From Syntrophobacterales bacterium (lineage in GTDB: Bacteria; Desulfobacterota; Syntrophia; Syntrophales; UBA5619): a stretch of DNA of 64,000 nt. The notes beneath the pieces are model-generated. The model worked only from the letters and a program-made list of their open reading frames with translations, was not told where the DNA came from and did no database searches. Below, piece after piece: positions 29,112-38,364 of the stretch (its first letter is position 1; each line of letters starts with the position of its first letter). The DNA is taken from the NCBI GenBank assembly GCA_019429105.1, contig JAHYJE010000003.1:61065-125064 (forward strand), read 5' to 3'. The position numbers were made by a program, and so were the translations under genes.

Positions 29112-30847
29112 GCGCTTTCCTCCTTATCCAGGGACATCGCATTGCGCGGGCACTCCACAACGCAAATCCCGCACCCCTTGCAATAGTCGTAATTAATCCG
29201 CCGGGTGTCCTCTTTCCTGATGACGGCGACGTCCGGGCAGAAGAGGCGGCAGTTGTCGCAGTTGTTGCAGAAGCCGCAGTTGAAGCAGCGCGCCGCCTCC
29301 TTCATCGCCAGTCCGGCGGAGATTTTCAGGTCAATTTCCGAAAACGAGCGGCGGCGTTCCTCGATCAGCAGACGCGGCTGTTTGATCCGGGGCGCGAAGG
29401 AGAAGTATTCGGTGTTGATCTCCGAATAGCCGACAACGTGACTGCTCCTGAGTTTACGCTCCCCGCCGAGATGGATTTCCAGGGATTGGGCGCTGCCGTC
29501 GCCGACGGTGCAGTCCGCAAGAGCAGAGGCGATTGCCGCTGCGCCTTCGCGGAAAAATATGTCCAGGGCAATGGCTGCCTGCTTGCCGGAGGCGATGGCG
29601 TGGGTTACGCTTTTTGTTTCATTGGCCAGATCGCCGATGTAAAGAACCGGTCGCTGTCCTTGGCCGAGGACGATGCGGGAGTGACTGAACGCTAATGTAT
29701 CCGGGCCTGCTGCCGGTGGCTCCATCCATGCCTTCTGCGGCCCCGCCCCGATTGCCCGGATAACGCGCTGCGCCTTCACGAATTCCGGGCTGTTGCCGTC
29801 GGGAACAACGCGAGCCCTTCCCGCTTCCTCACCGGAAACAACCATCCGTTGCAGCGCAAGAACAAGCTGATTTCCTTCTTGTTTAACCTCTGCCGGTGCG
29901 ACAAGTTCCTGGATCGTCACCCCCTCTTCAAGCGCCATGCGGAGCTCTTCGGCGAAAGCGGGCATATCCTGCTTGCGCCTCCGATAGTAGATGACGGCTT
30001 TTCCCCCCAGTCGCACCACGCTTCTGGCAACATCGACGGCGGTATTGCCCCCGCCGATGACGGCGGTTGTCCCGTCGCAGGAAACCGGGATCCCGGCCCG
30101 CAGGTCTCTAAGAAAATCCAGCCCCTCGACAACAGCGGCGGCGTTTTCGCCGGGGATGCCGATCTGTTGCCCCCGGGCATGACCGCAGGCAATAATAACG
30201 GCTTGATAACGGCTGTCGGGATCGGTCAGAAACTTTTCGTCAACCCGGCGGTTGGTGAATATTTCAACCCCGGCGGCTTTTATGCGCTCGACATCCTGAA
30301 GCAGTGAGTCCTGGGGGAGACGGTACGCGGGGATTCCCCAGCGGAGCAATCCTCCCACCGCGGTTGCCGTCTCGAAGACGTCGCACTTAAAACCCAGTTT
30401 GGTCAGAAACCAGGCCGCGGCCAGCCCGGCCGGTCCTCCTCCGACTATCGCGATCCGTTCATTGCGCAAAGCAGCGCCGGGCGCAGGCGGGTGAAAGTCG
30501 TACCGGGCGGCTGTATCGGCAAGAAACCGCTCCAGCGTGTGCACGGCTATGGCCTCATCGTAATTGCCCCGGTTGCAGATACCCTCGCACGGATGGAAAC
30601 AGACCCGGCCGCAGGTGGCGGGGAAAGGGTTTTCCCGCAGGATCGTGTCCCAGGCTTCCTTGAAATCGCCCAGCGCGGCCAAAAGCTCGATTTGCGGAAT
30701 ATCTTCGCCCGCGGGACAAGCAGCGGAGCAGGGAGCTGTTTTGTCGGCGAAGGACGGGCGCAAAAACCGCCAGGAACCGGTTTTGTTTCCCTCGCTCGTA
30801 GTGCAGGAGAGGGGAAGCAGGAGTTTGTTTTTCATTTCGCTATTCAT
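29108..30847 (-). CDS. GltD-like FAD/NAD(P) oxidoreductase fused to a PorD-type 2[4Fe-4S] ferredoxin
   Basis: About 579 residues. N-terminal cysteine-rich GltD domain (CSAACPAGEDIP, CGRVCFHPCEGICNR), FAD-binding IVGGGPAGLAAAW, NAD(P)-binding VIGGGNTAVDVARS, then a C-terminal ferredoxin with two clusters (CDNCRLFCPD and CKGCGICVVECPR) plus an extra CFNCGFCNNC. It occupies the place of the delta (PorD) subunit in the por operon. The fusion suggests that electrons from the keto acid can pass to or from NAD(P)H directly. The ATG at 30847 overlaps the porC stop (ATGA); an ATG two codons earlier (30853) is also possible. Confidence 0.85.
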   Translation of the reverse strand: MNSEMKNKLLLPLSCTTSEGNKTGSWRFLRPSFADKTAPCSAACPAGEDIPQIELLAALGDFKEAWDTILRENPFPATCGRVCFHPCEGICNRGNYDEAIAVHTLERFLADTAARYDFHPPAPGAALRNERIAIVGGGPAGLAAAWFLTKLGFKCDVFETATAVGGLLRWGIPAYRLPQDSLLQDVERIKAAGVEIFTNRRVDEKFLTDPDSRYQAVIIACGHARGQQIGIPGENAAAVVEGLDFLRDLRAGIPVSCDGTTAVIGGGNTAVDVARSVVRLGGKAVIYYRRRKQDMPAFAEELRMALEEGVTIQELVAPAEVKQEGNQLVLALQRMVVSGEEAGRARVVPDGNSPEFVKAQRVIRAIGAGPQKAWMEPPAAGPDTLAFSHSRIVLGQGQRPVLYIGDLANETKSVTHAIASGKQAAIALDIFFREGAAAIASALADCTVGDGSAQSLEIHLGGERKLRSSHVVGYSEINTEYFSFAPRIKQPRLLIEERRRSFSEIDLKISAGLAMKEAARCFNCGFCNNCDNCRLFCPDVAVIRKEDTRRINYDYCKGCGICVVECPRNAMSLDKEESA

Positions 30848-31392
30848 AGGCATACCGTCCTGTAAGCTTCTTCGGCGGCGCTGATGTTGGAGTCCGTGCG
30901 GATCGGGATATCCTCGCGAATCGCCTCGAGTACCGCCTCCAAAGGCGGCATTTCCAGCACGCGGGCCAGGGCGCCGAGCATCGCCGTATTGACGATCGGA
31001 TGGGTGCGCGTGCCGAGTTTATGGTCCAGCGCAATGCGGTTCGCATCGATAAAGGCGCAGCGAAAGTTCGCGAAGCGCTTTTCATCCTTGGCGTTTTTGA
31101 CGTCGTTGATCAGTATCCAGCCGCCGGGTTTCAGCCCCCGGGCGACGTCGATATTCTGCAGCAGGGTTGTGTCCTGCACGACGACATGATCCGGCGTGGT
31201 GATGTTCGTCCGGAGATATATTTTTGTTTTGTCAAGGCGGACGTACGATTCGACAGGGGCGCCCCGCCGCTCGACGCCGAAAACGGGGAAACTCTGCACC
31301 TCGTAGCCGGCCCGGAAAAAGGCCTTCGCCATGACAATGGTGCCGACGACCGTTCCCTGGCCGCCCCGTCCATGAAAGCGGAGTTCAAGCAT
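30844..31392 (-). CDS. porC: 2-oxoacid:ferredoxin oxidoreductase, gamma subunit
   Basis: 182 residues with the gamma-domain signature ELRFHGRGGQGTVVGTIVMAKA and SYVRLDKTKI, followed by GALARVLEMPPLEAVLEAI. It completes the enzyme and is thought to shape CoA binding and dimer contacts. AGGGAGG lies before the ATG. The stop overlaps the start of the flavoprotein gene, and the regulator gene ends 18 bp upstream, so one operon is likely: regulator - porC - flavoprotein/ferredoxin - porA - porB. Confidence 0.9.
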   Translation of the reverse strand: MLELRFHGRGGQGTVVGTIVMAKAFFRAGYEVQSFPVFGVERRGAPVESYVRLDKTKIYLRTNITTPDHVVVQDTTLLQNIDVARGLKPGGWILINDVKNAKDEKRFANFRCAFIDANRIALDHKLGTRTHPIVNTAMLGALARVLEMPPLEAVLEAIREDIPIRTDSNISAAEEAYRTVCL

Positions 31393-31410
31393 GAATTATC
31401 CTCCCTGAAT

Positions 31411-32013
31411 CTAACTGCGGTTCCAGACGACTACCAGAGCCCGTGCCTGCTTGCCGTCAAGCGACCGGAAGGCGTGGTTCTGCGCCGACTCAAAGTACAG
31501 GGTGTCGCCCAATTCCAGTATTTCAACCCGGTCATTGGTTCTGAATTCCAGCCGTCCCTCCAGCAGATATGTGAACTCCTCCCCGTCGTGGCTGGTAAAA
31601 ACCATTTCCGAGGTGGAGAGCGGCTGAAAAGACACGAGGAGCGGTTCCATGTGCTTGTCCTGCTTGCGGGTTTCGAGCGCTTCGTAGATGTAATCCACCT
31701 CGCCTTCCCGGTGGTGGGGCCGCTGCCGGATGGGGATTCGGTCCGCCTGGCGGGTAAGCGAGATTTTCAGCTCCGGTTCGTCGTCCTTGAAAAAATGGGC
31801 CATTTCCACGCCGAGGGAGCGGGCGACGTTCAAAAGCGTTGCTACCGGCGGAACGAATTCACCCTTTTCGATATCGGCAAGCAGTTCCCGCGCGAGGCCG
31901 GTTTTGGCGGCAAGATCGTCGAGGGTAAGGCGATTCCTTTCACGAAGGTTTTGCAGCTTCCGGCCGATTCCGAGCTCCACGGCCGCTGAACGGGCATCTT
32001 GCTCCTGAGTCAT
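31411..32013 (-). CDS. XRE-family regulator with C-terminal cupin domain
   Basis: 200 residues: helix-turn-helix (about 17-72, LDDLAAKTGLARELLADIEKGE) followed by a cupin barrel (about 130-197, SHDGEEFTYLLEGRLEFRT ... GDTLYFESAQNHAFRS). This class senses a small molecule, often an amino acid, keto acid or polyamine, in the cupin pocket. Being first in the por operon, it probably controls that operon by its substrate or product. GAGGTG precedes the ATG. Confidence 0.87.
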   Translation of the reverse strand: MTQEQDARSAAVELGIGRKLQNLRERNRLTLDDLAAKTGLARELLADIEKGEFVPPVATLLNVARSLGVEMAHFFKDDEPELKISLTRQADRIPIRQRPHHREGEVDYIYEALETRKQDKHMEPLLVSFQPLSTSEMVFTSHDGEEFTYLLEGRLEFRTNDRVEILELGDTLYFESAQNHAFRSLDGKQARALVVVWNRS

Positions 32014-32039
32014 GTCTTCACCTCACTAATATATTTAAG

Positions 32040-32213
32040 GAGCCAATTGCAAAACTATTTGTCATTCCCGAAAGCGGAGCTTAATGTACACAATGCTTCT
32101 ATCGGGAATACGGTTTTTCAAGCAGTTAGAACCAGATTATGAACATTAAACTTCGTTTTCCCGCTTAAAATCATTGCGGGAATGACAGAATGTGAGAGTT
32201 TTGCAATTGCCTC
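32040..32213. mobile_element. MITE-like element with about 30-bp terminal inverted repeats
   Basis: Left end GAGCCAATTGCAAAACT...GTCATTCCCG and right end its complement (CGGGAATGAC...AGTTTTGCAATTGCCTC), about 174 bp, no coding capacity. Internal phrase AACATTAAACTTCGTTTTCC recurs with changes near 39765, which also has a partial end (AGCCTATTGCAAAA at 39581), so it is a dispersed family. It sits between the por operon regulator and the mscS-like gene. Confidence 0.7.
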
Positions 32214-32408
32214 TAAGGATAAAATTTATTGCGCTCTACTGTCGCCGGCCTCAAATAAGGGAAGCCGCGGGCACGGTTTATATGCGGGAGTTTGGGGGCC
32301 CGCAATGACAAACGGGGCGTTTTGCCAACATCCCCGAGCGCTGTCTGGATATATCTGCTTCCCCTGTTTTTTGTCAAGCCCTTTTGGGCAGGGATTGCTC
32401 CTCCCCGT
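32214..32408. other. Non-coding gap beyond the MITE-like element
   Basis: With the element and 26 bp before it, this completes a 395-bp gene-free gap (32014-32408). It contains GCGGGC...GCCCGC symmetry around 32269-32301 and a weak GCCC-TTTT-GGGC hairpin near 32381; no promoter or gene can be supported. Confidence 0.4.
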
Positions 32409-33473
32409 TTATGAACTGGCAGCACCGCCCTCTTGTCCGGTGTTCAACGCGACGATCGGAAAAGGGATCACTATTTTTTCCTGGGCGAAACGGCGGTGTA
32501 TTCTTTTAATGAATTCATGTGTGATCGCGTATTGGTCAACAAAGGTCTGCGCCCTCATGATAACCGAAAAATTTATGCTTGAGGCGTCAAACGTGTGGTA
32601 CCTGATAAACGGTTCAAAAGCGGGAACCCCGCCTGGCGCATCCTGCATCACGGCCGTTGCCACCTCCCGGACGACTTTTTCCACCTGCTCCAGATTGCTT
32701 GTGTAATGCACCCCCAATTGCACAATGACTGCCAGATCATTTTCCGGCAGATTGTAATTGGTCACGATCATTTCCGCCAACTTCGCGTTCGGGATAAGGA
32801 CGTAATTTCCCGGCAAGGTCCTTATTGTTGTCGATCTCCACCCGATGTCTTCAATGTAACCGCTATCGGCAGAGTCGAGCTTTATAAAGTCTCCTACCTT
32901 GATCTGTTTGGCGACAATAATGTTGAATCCCGCGAAAAAATTGGAGAGGGTGTTCTGAAGGGCGAGCGCAACTGCCAGGCCGCCGACGCCGAGGGTGGTA
33001 AGGATCGGGGCAATCGAAATGCCAAGCTGATTCAGGATGATCAGCGCCGCGACGCTGTAAAAGGTGATCCGGATGATGTTTTCGGTGAGACTTGTCACCG
33101 GCAGGCGCGAGTCGATTTTGGCGGCGCGCATCCGGATGTAGCCGCTGAGGATATTCGCCGCGGCCAGGGCGACGGCGACGATCGCGAGGATCGAGAGCCC
33201 CTGCTCCGCCTTATCGACCAGCTTTTTTGACAGGTCCGAAAATTCGAGCGCGAGGTAGGTTCCCATCATCACGCTCAGCACGATAAACGGGGATTTGATG
33301 GCGGAAAAGATGATGTCGCCCGTCGGAGAATCGTTCTTTTTCGCCCATCGGGAAAGCCTGCCGAGCACCTGTCGGCGGAGAAAATAGCCAACGGCCATGG
33401 AGATGCCCACGATAGCGAGCATGATCAATATATCAACAGATTTTTCGAGGTATCCGGCAAAAAAAGTTTTCAT
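32409..33473 (-). CDS. Small-conductance mechanosensitive channel (MscS family)
   Basis: 354 residues: four or so N-terminal membrane helices, then the MscS pore helix and beta domain signature (LTTLGVGGLAVALALQNTLSN, FFAGFNIIVAKQIKVGDFI) and a C-terminal alpha/beta cytoplasmic part. It releases solutes on osmotic down-shock at the inner membrane. The ribosome site is weak (GGAAAT). Same strand as def, 77 bp downstream of it. Confidence 0.88.
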   Translation of the reverse strand: MKTFFAGYLEKSVDILIMLAIVGISMAVGYFLRRQVLGRLSRWAKKNDSPTGDIIFSAIKSPFIVLSVMMGTYLALEFSDLSKKLVDKAEQGLSILAIVAVALAAANILSGYIRMRAAKIDSRLPVTSLTENIIRITFYSVAALIILNQLGISIAPILTTLGVGGLAVALALQNTLSNFFAGFNIIVAKQIKVGDFIKLDSADSGYIEDIGWRSTTIRTLPGNYVLIPNAKLAEMIVTNYNLPENDLAVIVQLGVHYTSNLEQVEKVVREVATAVMQDAPGGVPAFEPFIRYHTFDASSINFSVIMRAQTFVDQYAITHEFIKRIHRRFAQEKIVIPFPIVALNTGQEGGAASS

Positions 33474-33550
33474 GGGTTATTTCCGTTTTTGTTCCCAGGG
33501 GGAAATCGTTATAGAAGGCGACGTTAAATATTCATATGAAAACATCGCCT

Positions 33551-34117
33551 TCAGCGGTTATCGAAGTAGGTCTGCAGAAAATTGTGGTATTTTTTGGAGG
33601 CGTAAACGGGGCCTTCGTAATCGACGATGAGTTTGCCGTCGAGGTGGTCTATTTCATGCTGGACGACGCGAGCCGCGAAGTCGAGGTAGCGCCGGTTGAG
33701 TTTTTTGCCCTTTGCGTCGTCAAAAGCGCGGACTTTTATTTCCGGGAAACGGCTGACTTCGATATTGACCCCCGGACAGGAAAGGCAGCCTTCTTCCAGC
33801 GCTGCCAGCTCCCCCCTGGTCTGGGTGATCCTCGGGTTGACAAGGATTTCGGAATCCAGCCGGCGCTGCTCGCGTTCCTTGACGTCGAAGTTTCTGGTCC
33901 GGACGGCGATTATCCGGAGGTTTATTCCGATCTGCGGAGCGGCCAGCCCTACGGAATCATCCCGGTCAAGAAAGGTTTCCCAGAGCGCGCGGATTGCCTC
34001 GATGACTTCCGCGTTAAAGGGCAGCGGAGCCTCCAGCGAAGGCGCCCTCAAGATACGGGTGTCGTCCTCGATTATCTGTCCTTCGTCCCAGAGGGTAAGG
34101 ACTCTCTGCACGGTCAT
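33551..34117 (-). CDS. def: Peptide deformylase
   Basis: 188 residues with the three catalytic motifs: GLAAPQIG, EEGCLSCPG (metal-ligand Cys) and QHEIDHLDG (two His ligands and Glu). It removes the N-formyl group from nascent proteins. Motif 2 reads EGCLSCPG with an extra Cys beside the usual EGCLS. AAAGGA precedes the ATG. Confidence 0.92.
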   Translation of the reverse strand: MTVQRVLTLWDEGQIIEDDTRILRAPSLEAPLPFNAEVIEAIRALWETFLDRDDSVGLAAPQIGINLRIIAVRTRNFDVKEREQRRLDSEILVNPRITQTRGELAALEEGCLSCPGVNIEVSRFPEIKVRAFDDAKGKKLNRRYLDFAARVVQHEIDHLDGKLIVDYEGPVYASKKYHNFLQTYFDNR

Positions 34118-34364
34118 TGACGTGTCCTTTTTTGCCCAGGTCCGCAGGCAACTATCGGGGTTTGCAGAGGCCGGGCGCTTGATTTTAAGGGATGTCTATA
34201 GCACCACGCCTACGGCATTTCAAGAAAATTTCAAATTAGCTTCTTGCAGAATCCGCAAAGCTCTGTTAGTTTCCGGATGCTTTATCGCCGCTTACGGTTG
34301 TTCATGCGGCAAAAGGGAAAGGCGGGCAGGCGCCTGCCGTAAAAAAATATAAGGGAGCTGGAAA

Positions 34365-35606
34365 TTGATAGATTCCATTATTGCAGCGCAGGCCCGGCGG
34401 GAATTTTCCCGGTCGCTGCGCTTTGAGGGAGGCGAGACGCCCCATATTCCGCCACCGGCGGATCAACAGCCCCGGATGCTCTACATGCATATTCCGTTTT
34501 GCGAGCGGCTTTGTCCCTACTGTTCCTTTCATCGGGTTGTCTTTCAGGAGACGCTTTGCCGCGACTATTTCCAGGCGCTGCGCAAGGAAATAGTCAGTTA
34601 TCGCGATATGGGCTACCAATTCGGTTCCCTGTACGTGGGAGGAGGCACGCCGACAGTCCTGATCGACGAGCTGACCAGGACCATTGATTTTGCCAGACAG
34701 ACATTCGGGATTCGCGAGATCTCGGTGGAAACCAATCCCAACCACCTGACCAGGGAACGTCTGAGCTCCTTGCGCTTGGCCGGTGTGAACCGGCTTTCCG
34801 TCGGCATTCAGAGCTTTGACGATGGTCTCCTCAAAAGGATGGAGCGGCATGATTACGGAACGAGCGCCGAGGTGCAGGAGCGGATTCGCAACACGCTGGG
34901 AATATTTGAGACGCTCAACGCCGACATGATCTTCAATTTTCCGACGCAAACCGCCCGGATGCTGGATCGGGACCTGGACATTCTCCTTGAGCTCGGGGTG
35001 GATCAAACGACCTGGTACCCCTTGATGGTATCGGCTTCAACGCGCAGGAAGGTTGAAGGCAGTCTAGGTGTGGTCGATTACGGCCAGGAACGGCGGTTTT
35101 ACCATCAGATTGCCGGACGGCTTGCGCCGACATATCGCTTTTCTTCGGCATGGTGTTTCTCGCGGGGAAAGGCGATGATTGACGAGTATATCGTTGATTA
35201 CGACGAGTACGCCGGGCTTGGCAGCGGCGCCATCGGCTATCTGGGCGGTGTTTCCTACGCCAACACCTTCGATATCAGGGACTATATCGGAAGGATGGAA
35301 AAAGGGGCGTCGCCGCTGCTGGTCTCCCGCGTTTTTTCGCAAAAAGAGAGGATCAGGTATGATTTTCTGATGAAGCTCTTTGGAACCAGGCTGAATATCA
35401 CGGAGCTGAAAAAGAAGTACGGCACTGCGTTTCGTCTGCTCTGGCCGGATATAGCAGCCTTTTACCTGGCCGGCGCCTTTTCCTGGAAAAACCCGGAATT
35501 TCTCCTGACTAAGCGGGGAAGGTACTTCTGGGTTGTCCTGATGCGGGAATTCTTTATCTCCGTCAATAACTTCAGGGACTATTGCCGGGAACAGGTTAAA
35601 ATGTGA
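34365..35606 (+). CDS. HemN/HemW-like radical SAM protein
   Basis: 413 residues. The radical SAM cysteines C46xxxC50xxC53 (HIPFCERLCPYCSF), the GGGTP loop and SVETNP and VGIQSFDD motifs place it in the coproporphyrinogen oxidase-like (HemN/HemW) family. Whether it is a haem chaperone or another anaerobic enzyme cannot be told: the C-terminus is diverged and carries a basic, aromatic tail. Start is a TTG with GGGAGC 9 nt upstream, as no nearer ATG precedes the SAM motif. selA follows 36 bp later on the same strand. Confidence 0.82.
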   Translation: MIDSIIAAQARREFSRSLRFEGGETPHIPPPADQQPRMLYMHIPFCERLCPYCSFHRVVFQETLCRDYFQALRKEIVSYRDMGYQFGSLYVGGGTPTVLIDELTRTIDFARQTFGIREISVETNPNHLTRERLSSLRLAGVNRLSVGIQSFDDGLLKRMERHDYGTSAEVQERIRNTLGIFETLNADMIFNFPTQTARMLDRDLDILLELGVDQTTWYPLMVSASTRRKVEGSLGVVDYGQERRFYHQIAGRLAPTYRFSSAWCFSRGKAMIDEYIVDYDEYAGLGSGAIGYLGGVSYANTFDIRDYIGRMEKGASPLLVSRVFSQKERIRYDFLMKLFGTRLNITELKKKYGTAFRLLWPDIAAFYLAGAFSWKNPEFLLTKRGRYFWVVLMREFFISVNNFRDYCREQVKM

Positions 35607-35642
35607 CGGTCGCTGCCAGTGGCAGGATTGCGAGGGATGAAA

Positions 35643-37070
35643 ATGGATGAACGGAAACAGGAGTTGCTGCGCGATCTTCCGAAAATAGACGATTTGCTCT
35701 TGAGGATCGAAAAGCAGGAAGCGGCAGTGGGGGTTTCGCGGGAGATGCTCAGGGATGTCTGCCGGACGGTCGTTGAGGGACTGCGGGGACGAATTATCCA
35801 GGGAGGGGACGAGCTGCGCCCGCTGCCGACCCCGGAGCAGGCGGCTGACCAGGCGCTGAAGGCGATTGCCGGGTATCGTCGCTTTCGGTTGCGCCGGGTG
35901 ATCAACGCGACGGGGGTTATTCTGCACACGAATCTTGGCCGGGCGCCCCTCTGCCGGGAGGCGATGGAGCGGGTACTCGAGGTCGCCTCCGGCTACTCCA
36001 ACCTTGAATACAACCTGGAAAAGGGTGAGCGGGGCATTCGCTATGACAATGTCAAGGGGCTTTTGTGCGCGCTCTGCGGGGCGGAGGATGCCCTGGTCGT
36101 CAACAACAATGCCGCCGCAGTGTTGCTTGTTTTGAACAGCCTTGCCCTGAACCGGGAGGCGATTGTTTCCCGGGGCGAGCTGGTCGAAATCGGCGGCGCA
36201 TTCCGCATTCCCGATGTCATGGAGAAAAGCGGCGCCCGCCTCGTGGAAGTGGGAACAACTAACCGCACCAGGCTTGCCGATTACGAACGGGCTGTCTGCC
36301 CGGATACGGGCATTCTGTTGAAGGTACATACCAGCAACTTCAAGATTGTCGGATTTACCGAAGAGACGGATCGTCGCCAGCTTGTGGAGCTGGGGAAAAA
36401 ACACGGTGTTCCCGTTGTCGAGGACCTGGGAAGCGGCTGTCTCATCGAGCTGAACCGTTACGGCCGGGAGCGGGAGCAGACGGTGCGGGACAGTCTTGCC
36501 GCCGGGGTTGATGTTGTTTCCTTCAGCGGCGACAAACTCCTGGGCGGCCCACAGGCGGGAATCATTCTCGGAAAGAAAAAATTTCTGGAAAAAATTGCGA
36601 GAAATCCCCTTAACCGGGCGTTGCGGATTGACAAGCTGACCCTCGCCGCCCTGGAAGGGACGCTGGTCAAATATCTTCGCCCCGACGAGGCCATTGCGGA
36701 TATTCCGGTTCTGCATGCGCTGACTGAATCCGTGGCTGCTGTCGAGAAGCGGGCGAAAAAACTGCGGTCCCTGCTCCGGCGGCATTGCCCTGCGGGGGTA
36801 GAAATCCGGCTGGTGGGCGGTTTTTCGATGGCCGGGGGAGGATCGCTGCCGGTCATGGGCATGGAAACGGCGCTTGTAGGCATCAGGGCAGATTGTTGTT
36901 CGGCGGCCGAGATAGAACGGGGGCTTCGTAAGAGCGACCCGCCGGTGATTGTCCGCGTTGCCGACGACCAGGTGCTGCTCGATCCAAGAACTCTGCGGGA
37001 TGTGGATTTCAAAGATATTTGTGCTGGGCTGCAGGGGGTTTTGAGGCAAAGCAAAAATGGCAACCGGTGA
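35643..37070 (+). CDS. selA: L-seryl-tRNA(Sec) selenium transferase SelA
   Basis: About 475 residues. N-terminal tRNA-contacting region (LLRDLPKIDDLL), conserved RVINATGVILHTNLGRAPL and the PLP lysine in SFSGDKLLGGPQAG (near 297). It converts seryl-tRNA(Sec) to selenocysteinyl-tRNA(Sec) with selenophosphate in the cytoplasm, so the organism makes selenoproteins; with fdhE this suggests selenocysteine formate dehydrogenase. GAGGG is 6 nt before the ATG at 35643. No selB or tRNA-Sec was found in the window. Confidence 0.95.
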   Translation: MDERKQELLRDLPKIDDLLLRIEKQEAAVGVSREMLRDVCRTVVEGLRGRIIQGGDELRPLPTPEQAADQALKAIAGYRRFRLRRVINATGVILHTNLGRAPLCREAMERVLEVASGYSNLEYNLEKGERGIRYDNVKGLLCALCGAEDALVVNNNAAAVLLVLNSLALNREAIVSRGELVEIGGAFRIPDVMEKSGARLVEVGTTNRTRLADYERAVCPDTGILLKVHTSNFKIVGFTEETDRRQLVELGKKHGVPVVEDLGSGCLIELNRYGREREQTVRDSLAAGVDVVSFSGDKLLGGPQAGIILGKKKFLEKIARNPLNRALRIDKLTLAALEGTLVKYLRPDEAIADIPVLHALTESVAAVEKRAKKLRSLLRRHCPAGVEIRLVGGFSMAGGGSLPVMGMETALVGIRADCCSAAEIERGLRKSDPPVIVRVADDQVLLDPRTLRDVDFKDICAGLQGVLRQSKNGNR

Positions 37071-37122
37071 CGGAGGGACTTTTTGCGGCGGGACGAAGGG
37101 CATCCGGGGAAACGGATAATTT

Positions 37123-38130
37123 ATGGACGCACCCGATGAAAATACAGCCTCGCTTTCCGGAGAAAGACAAAGACAGGCCCGCTTTCCGGTGTCCCCGGAA
37201 GAGGAAGGAGTTCGCCTCGATCTGCTGCTTGCCGGAAAAGGGCTTGGGATAACTCGAACCAGAATTGCGAAGCTTATTGCCGAAGGAAGGGTTCTTGTAT
37301 CTGGCCGCCCCTGCCGTGCCGGTCAGAAGATGAAGGCCGGGGCCGAGGTCCGGATAGAGTTTCCCGAGGCAAGCCCCTATGCCGCAGCCCTGCCTGAAGA
37401 TATTCCACTGGTTGTAGTGTACGAGGACGCGTCTCTCATTGTGATTGACAAGCCTGCCGGCATGGTTGTCCATCCGGCGGCCGGCCATTGGGGAGGAACC
37501 CTTGTCAATGCCCTGCTTTTTCATTGCCGTGATCTTTCCGGAATAGGCGGTGTGCTCCGCCCGGGGATTGTCCACCGTCTCGACAAAGACACCTCCGGAT
37601 TGATGGTGGCGGCCAAATCGGATGATGCCCACCTGGGCCTCGCCGGTCAGTTCAAGCGCCACGAGGTAAAAAAGACCTATCAGGCTGTTGTTTACGGTCT
37701 GCCCTCTGCTGAAGCGGGAATAATCGAGGCTGCTGTCGGCAGGCATCCTTCTGACCGCAAGAAAATGTCCACCAAAAGCAAACACGGTCGCGCCGCCCTT
37801 ACCCTCTGGCGGGTTCGCGAGCGTTACAGGGAGTCGGCGCTTCTCGATGTCGATATCGCAACCGGGCGTACCCATCAGATTCGGGTACACCTGGCGGATA
37901 TCGGCTACCCGGTTGTCGGGGACCCTGTGTATGGAAAAACCGGGCGGTGCAACTCTGTCAAGGATGCAACCGCCCGGTTCATAATGAAAAATTTTTCACG
38001 TCAGGCGCTTCATGCCTGGCGCCTCTCGTTTTCCCATCCGGTTACCGGAGAAAGGATGGAATTTCTTTCGCCGCTGCCGGAGGATATGGAGGTTCTCTGC
38101 GCTTCGCTCCGGAAGCAAGTTCTGCTTTAA
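37123..38130 (+). CDS. rluD: RluD-family 23S rRNA pseudouridine synthase
   Basis: 335 residues: an N-terminal S4 RNA-binding domain (VRLDLLLAGKGLGITRTRIAKLI), the catalytic HRLDKDTSGL with Asp154, and later GRTHQIRVHL. It isomerises uridines in the large ribosomal subunit RNA; RluD versus RluC specificity cannot be proved, but S4 plus this length fit RluD. It follows selA by 52 bp. The ribosome site is weak (CATCCGGGGAAAC), so translation may be low or coupled. Confidence 0.88.
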   Translation: MDAPDENTASLSGERQRQARFPVSPEEEGVRLDLLLAGKGLGITRTRIAKLIAEGRVLVSGRPCRAGQKMKAGAEVRIEFPEASPYAAALPEDIPLVVVYEDASLIVIDKPAGMVVHPAAGHWGGTLVNALLFHCRDLSGIGGVLRPGIVHRLDKDTSGLMVAAKSDDAHLGLAGQFKRHEVKKTYQAVVYGLPSAEAGIIEAAVGRHPSDRKKMSTKSKHGRAALTLWRVRERYRESALLDVDIATGRTHQIRVHLADIGYPVVGDPVYGKTGRCNSVKDATARFIMKNFSRQALHAWRLSFSHPVTGERMEFLSPLPEDMEVLCASLRKQVLL

Positions 38131-38139
38131 TTCCTTCTG

Positions 38140-38364
38140 TTACTTTTCCAGTGGATAGTTGTTCAGTATGGAACCCTCTATTGCTTTTAAAGTCACCCCT
38201 GTCGGAGGGAGCGTCTTCCAGGACATCATGCCCCACTTCATGTCAAAAGCCTTGTAGCCGAGCATCCGGAGAACCGAAAGGGCCTTGTTCTGCTCGTGGC
38301 CTGTGTCGCAATGGACAATGATATCCTTGTCCTTGGCTTGAATTCTCTCTAAATTAATTACCAC
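38140..38364 (-). CDS. Truncated rhodanese-like domain
   Basis: 74 residues covering only the second half of a rhodanese fold: DIIVHCDTGHEQNKAL contains the active-site Cys (CxTGHxQ), then LRMLGYKAFDMKWGMMSW, the conserved end. The first half with the CH2A motif is missing, though the frame stays open for about 20 unrelated codons upstream. The GTG start coincides with a strong AGGAAGGAGG, so expression is conceivable. Probably a remnant of a larger sulfurtransferase gene. It converges with rluD with a 9-bp gap. Confidence 0.5.
   Translation of the reverse strand: MVINLERIQAKDKDIIVHCDTGHEQNKALSVLRMLGYKAFDMKWGMMSWKTLPPTGVTLKAIEGSILNNYPLEK

Noticed and set aside
34325..34338. GGCAGGCGCCTGCC palindrome followed by A-run as a terminator
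   Set aside because: No loop is possible and the A-run is on the wrong side for def; probably part of the radical SAM gene leader.
35064..37103. Long open frame (679 codons) on the minus strand opposite selA and the radical SAM gene
   Set aside because: It is a shadow of high-GC codon use in selA: low-complexity Arg/Pro/His-rich translation, no motifs, no ribosome site.
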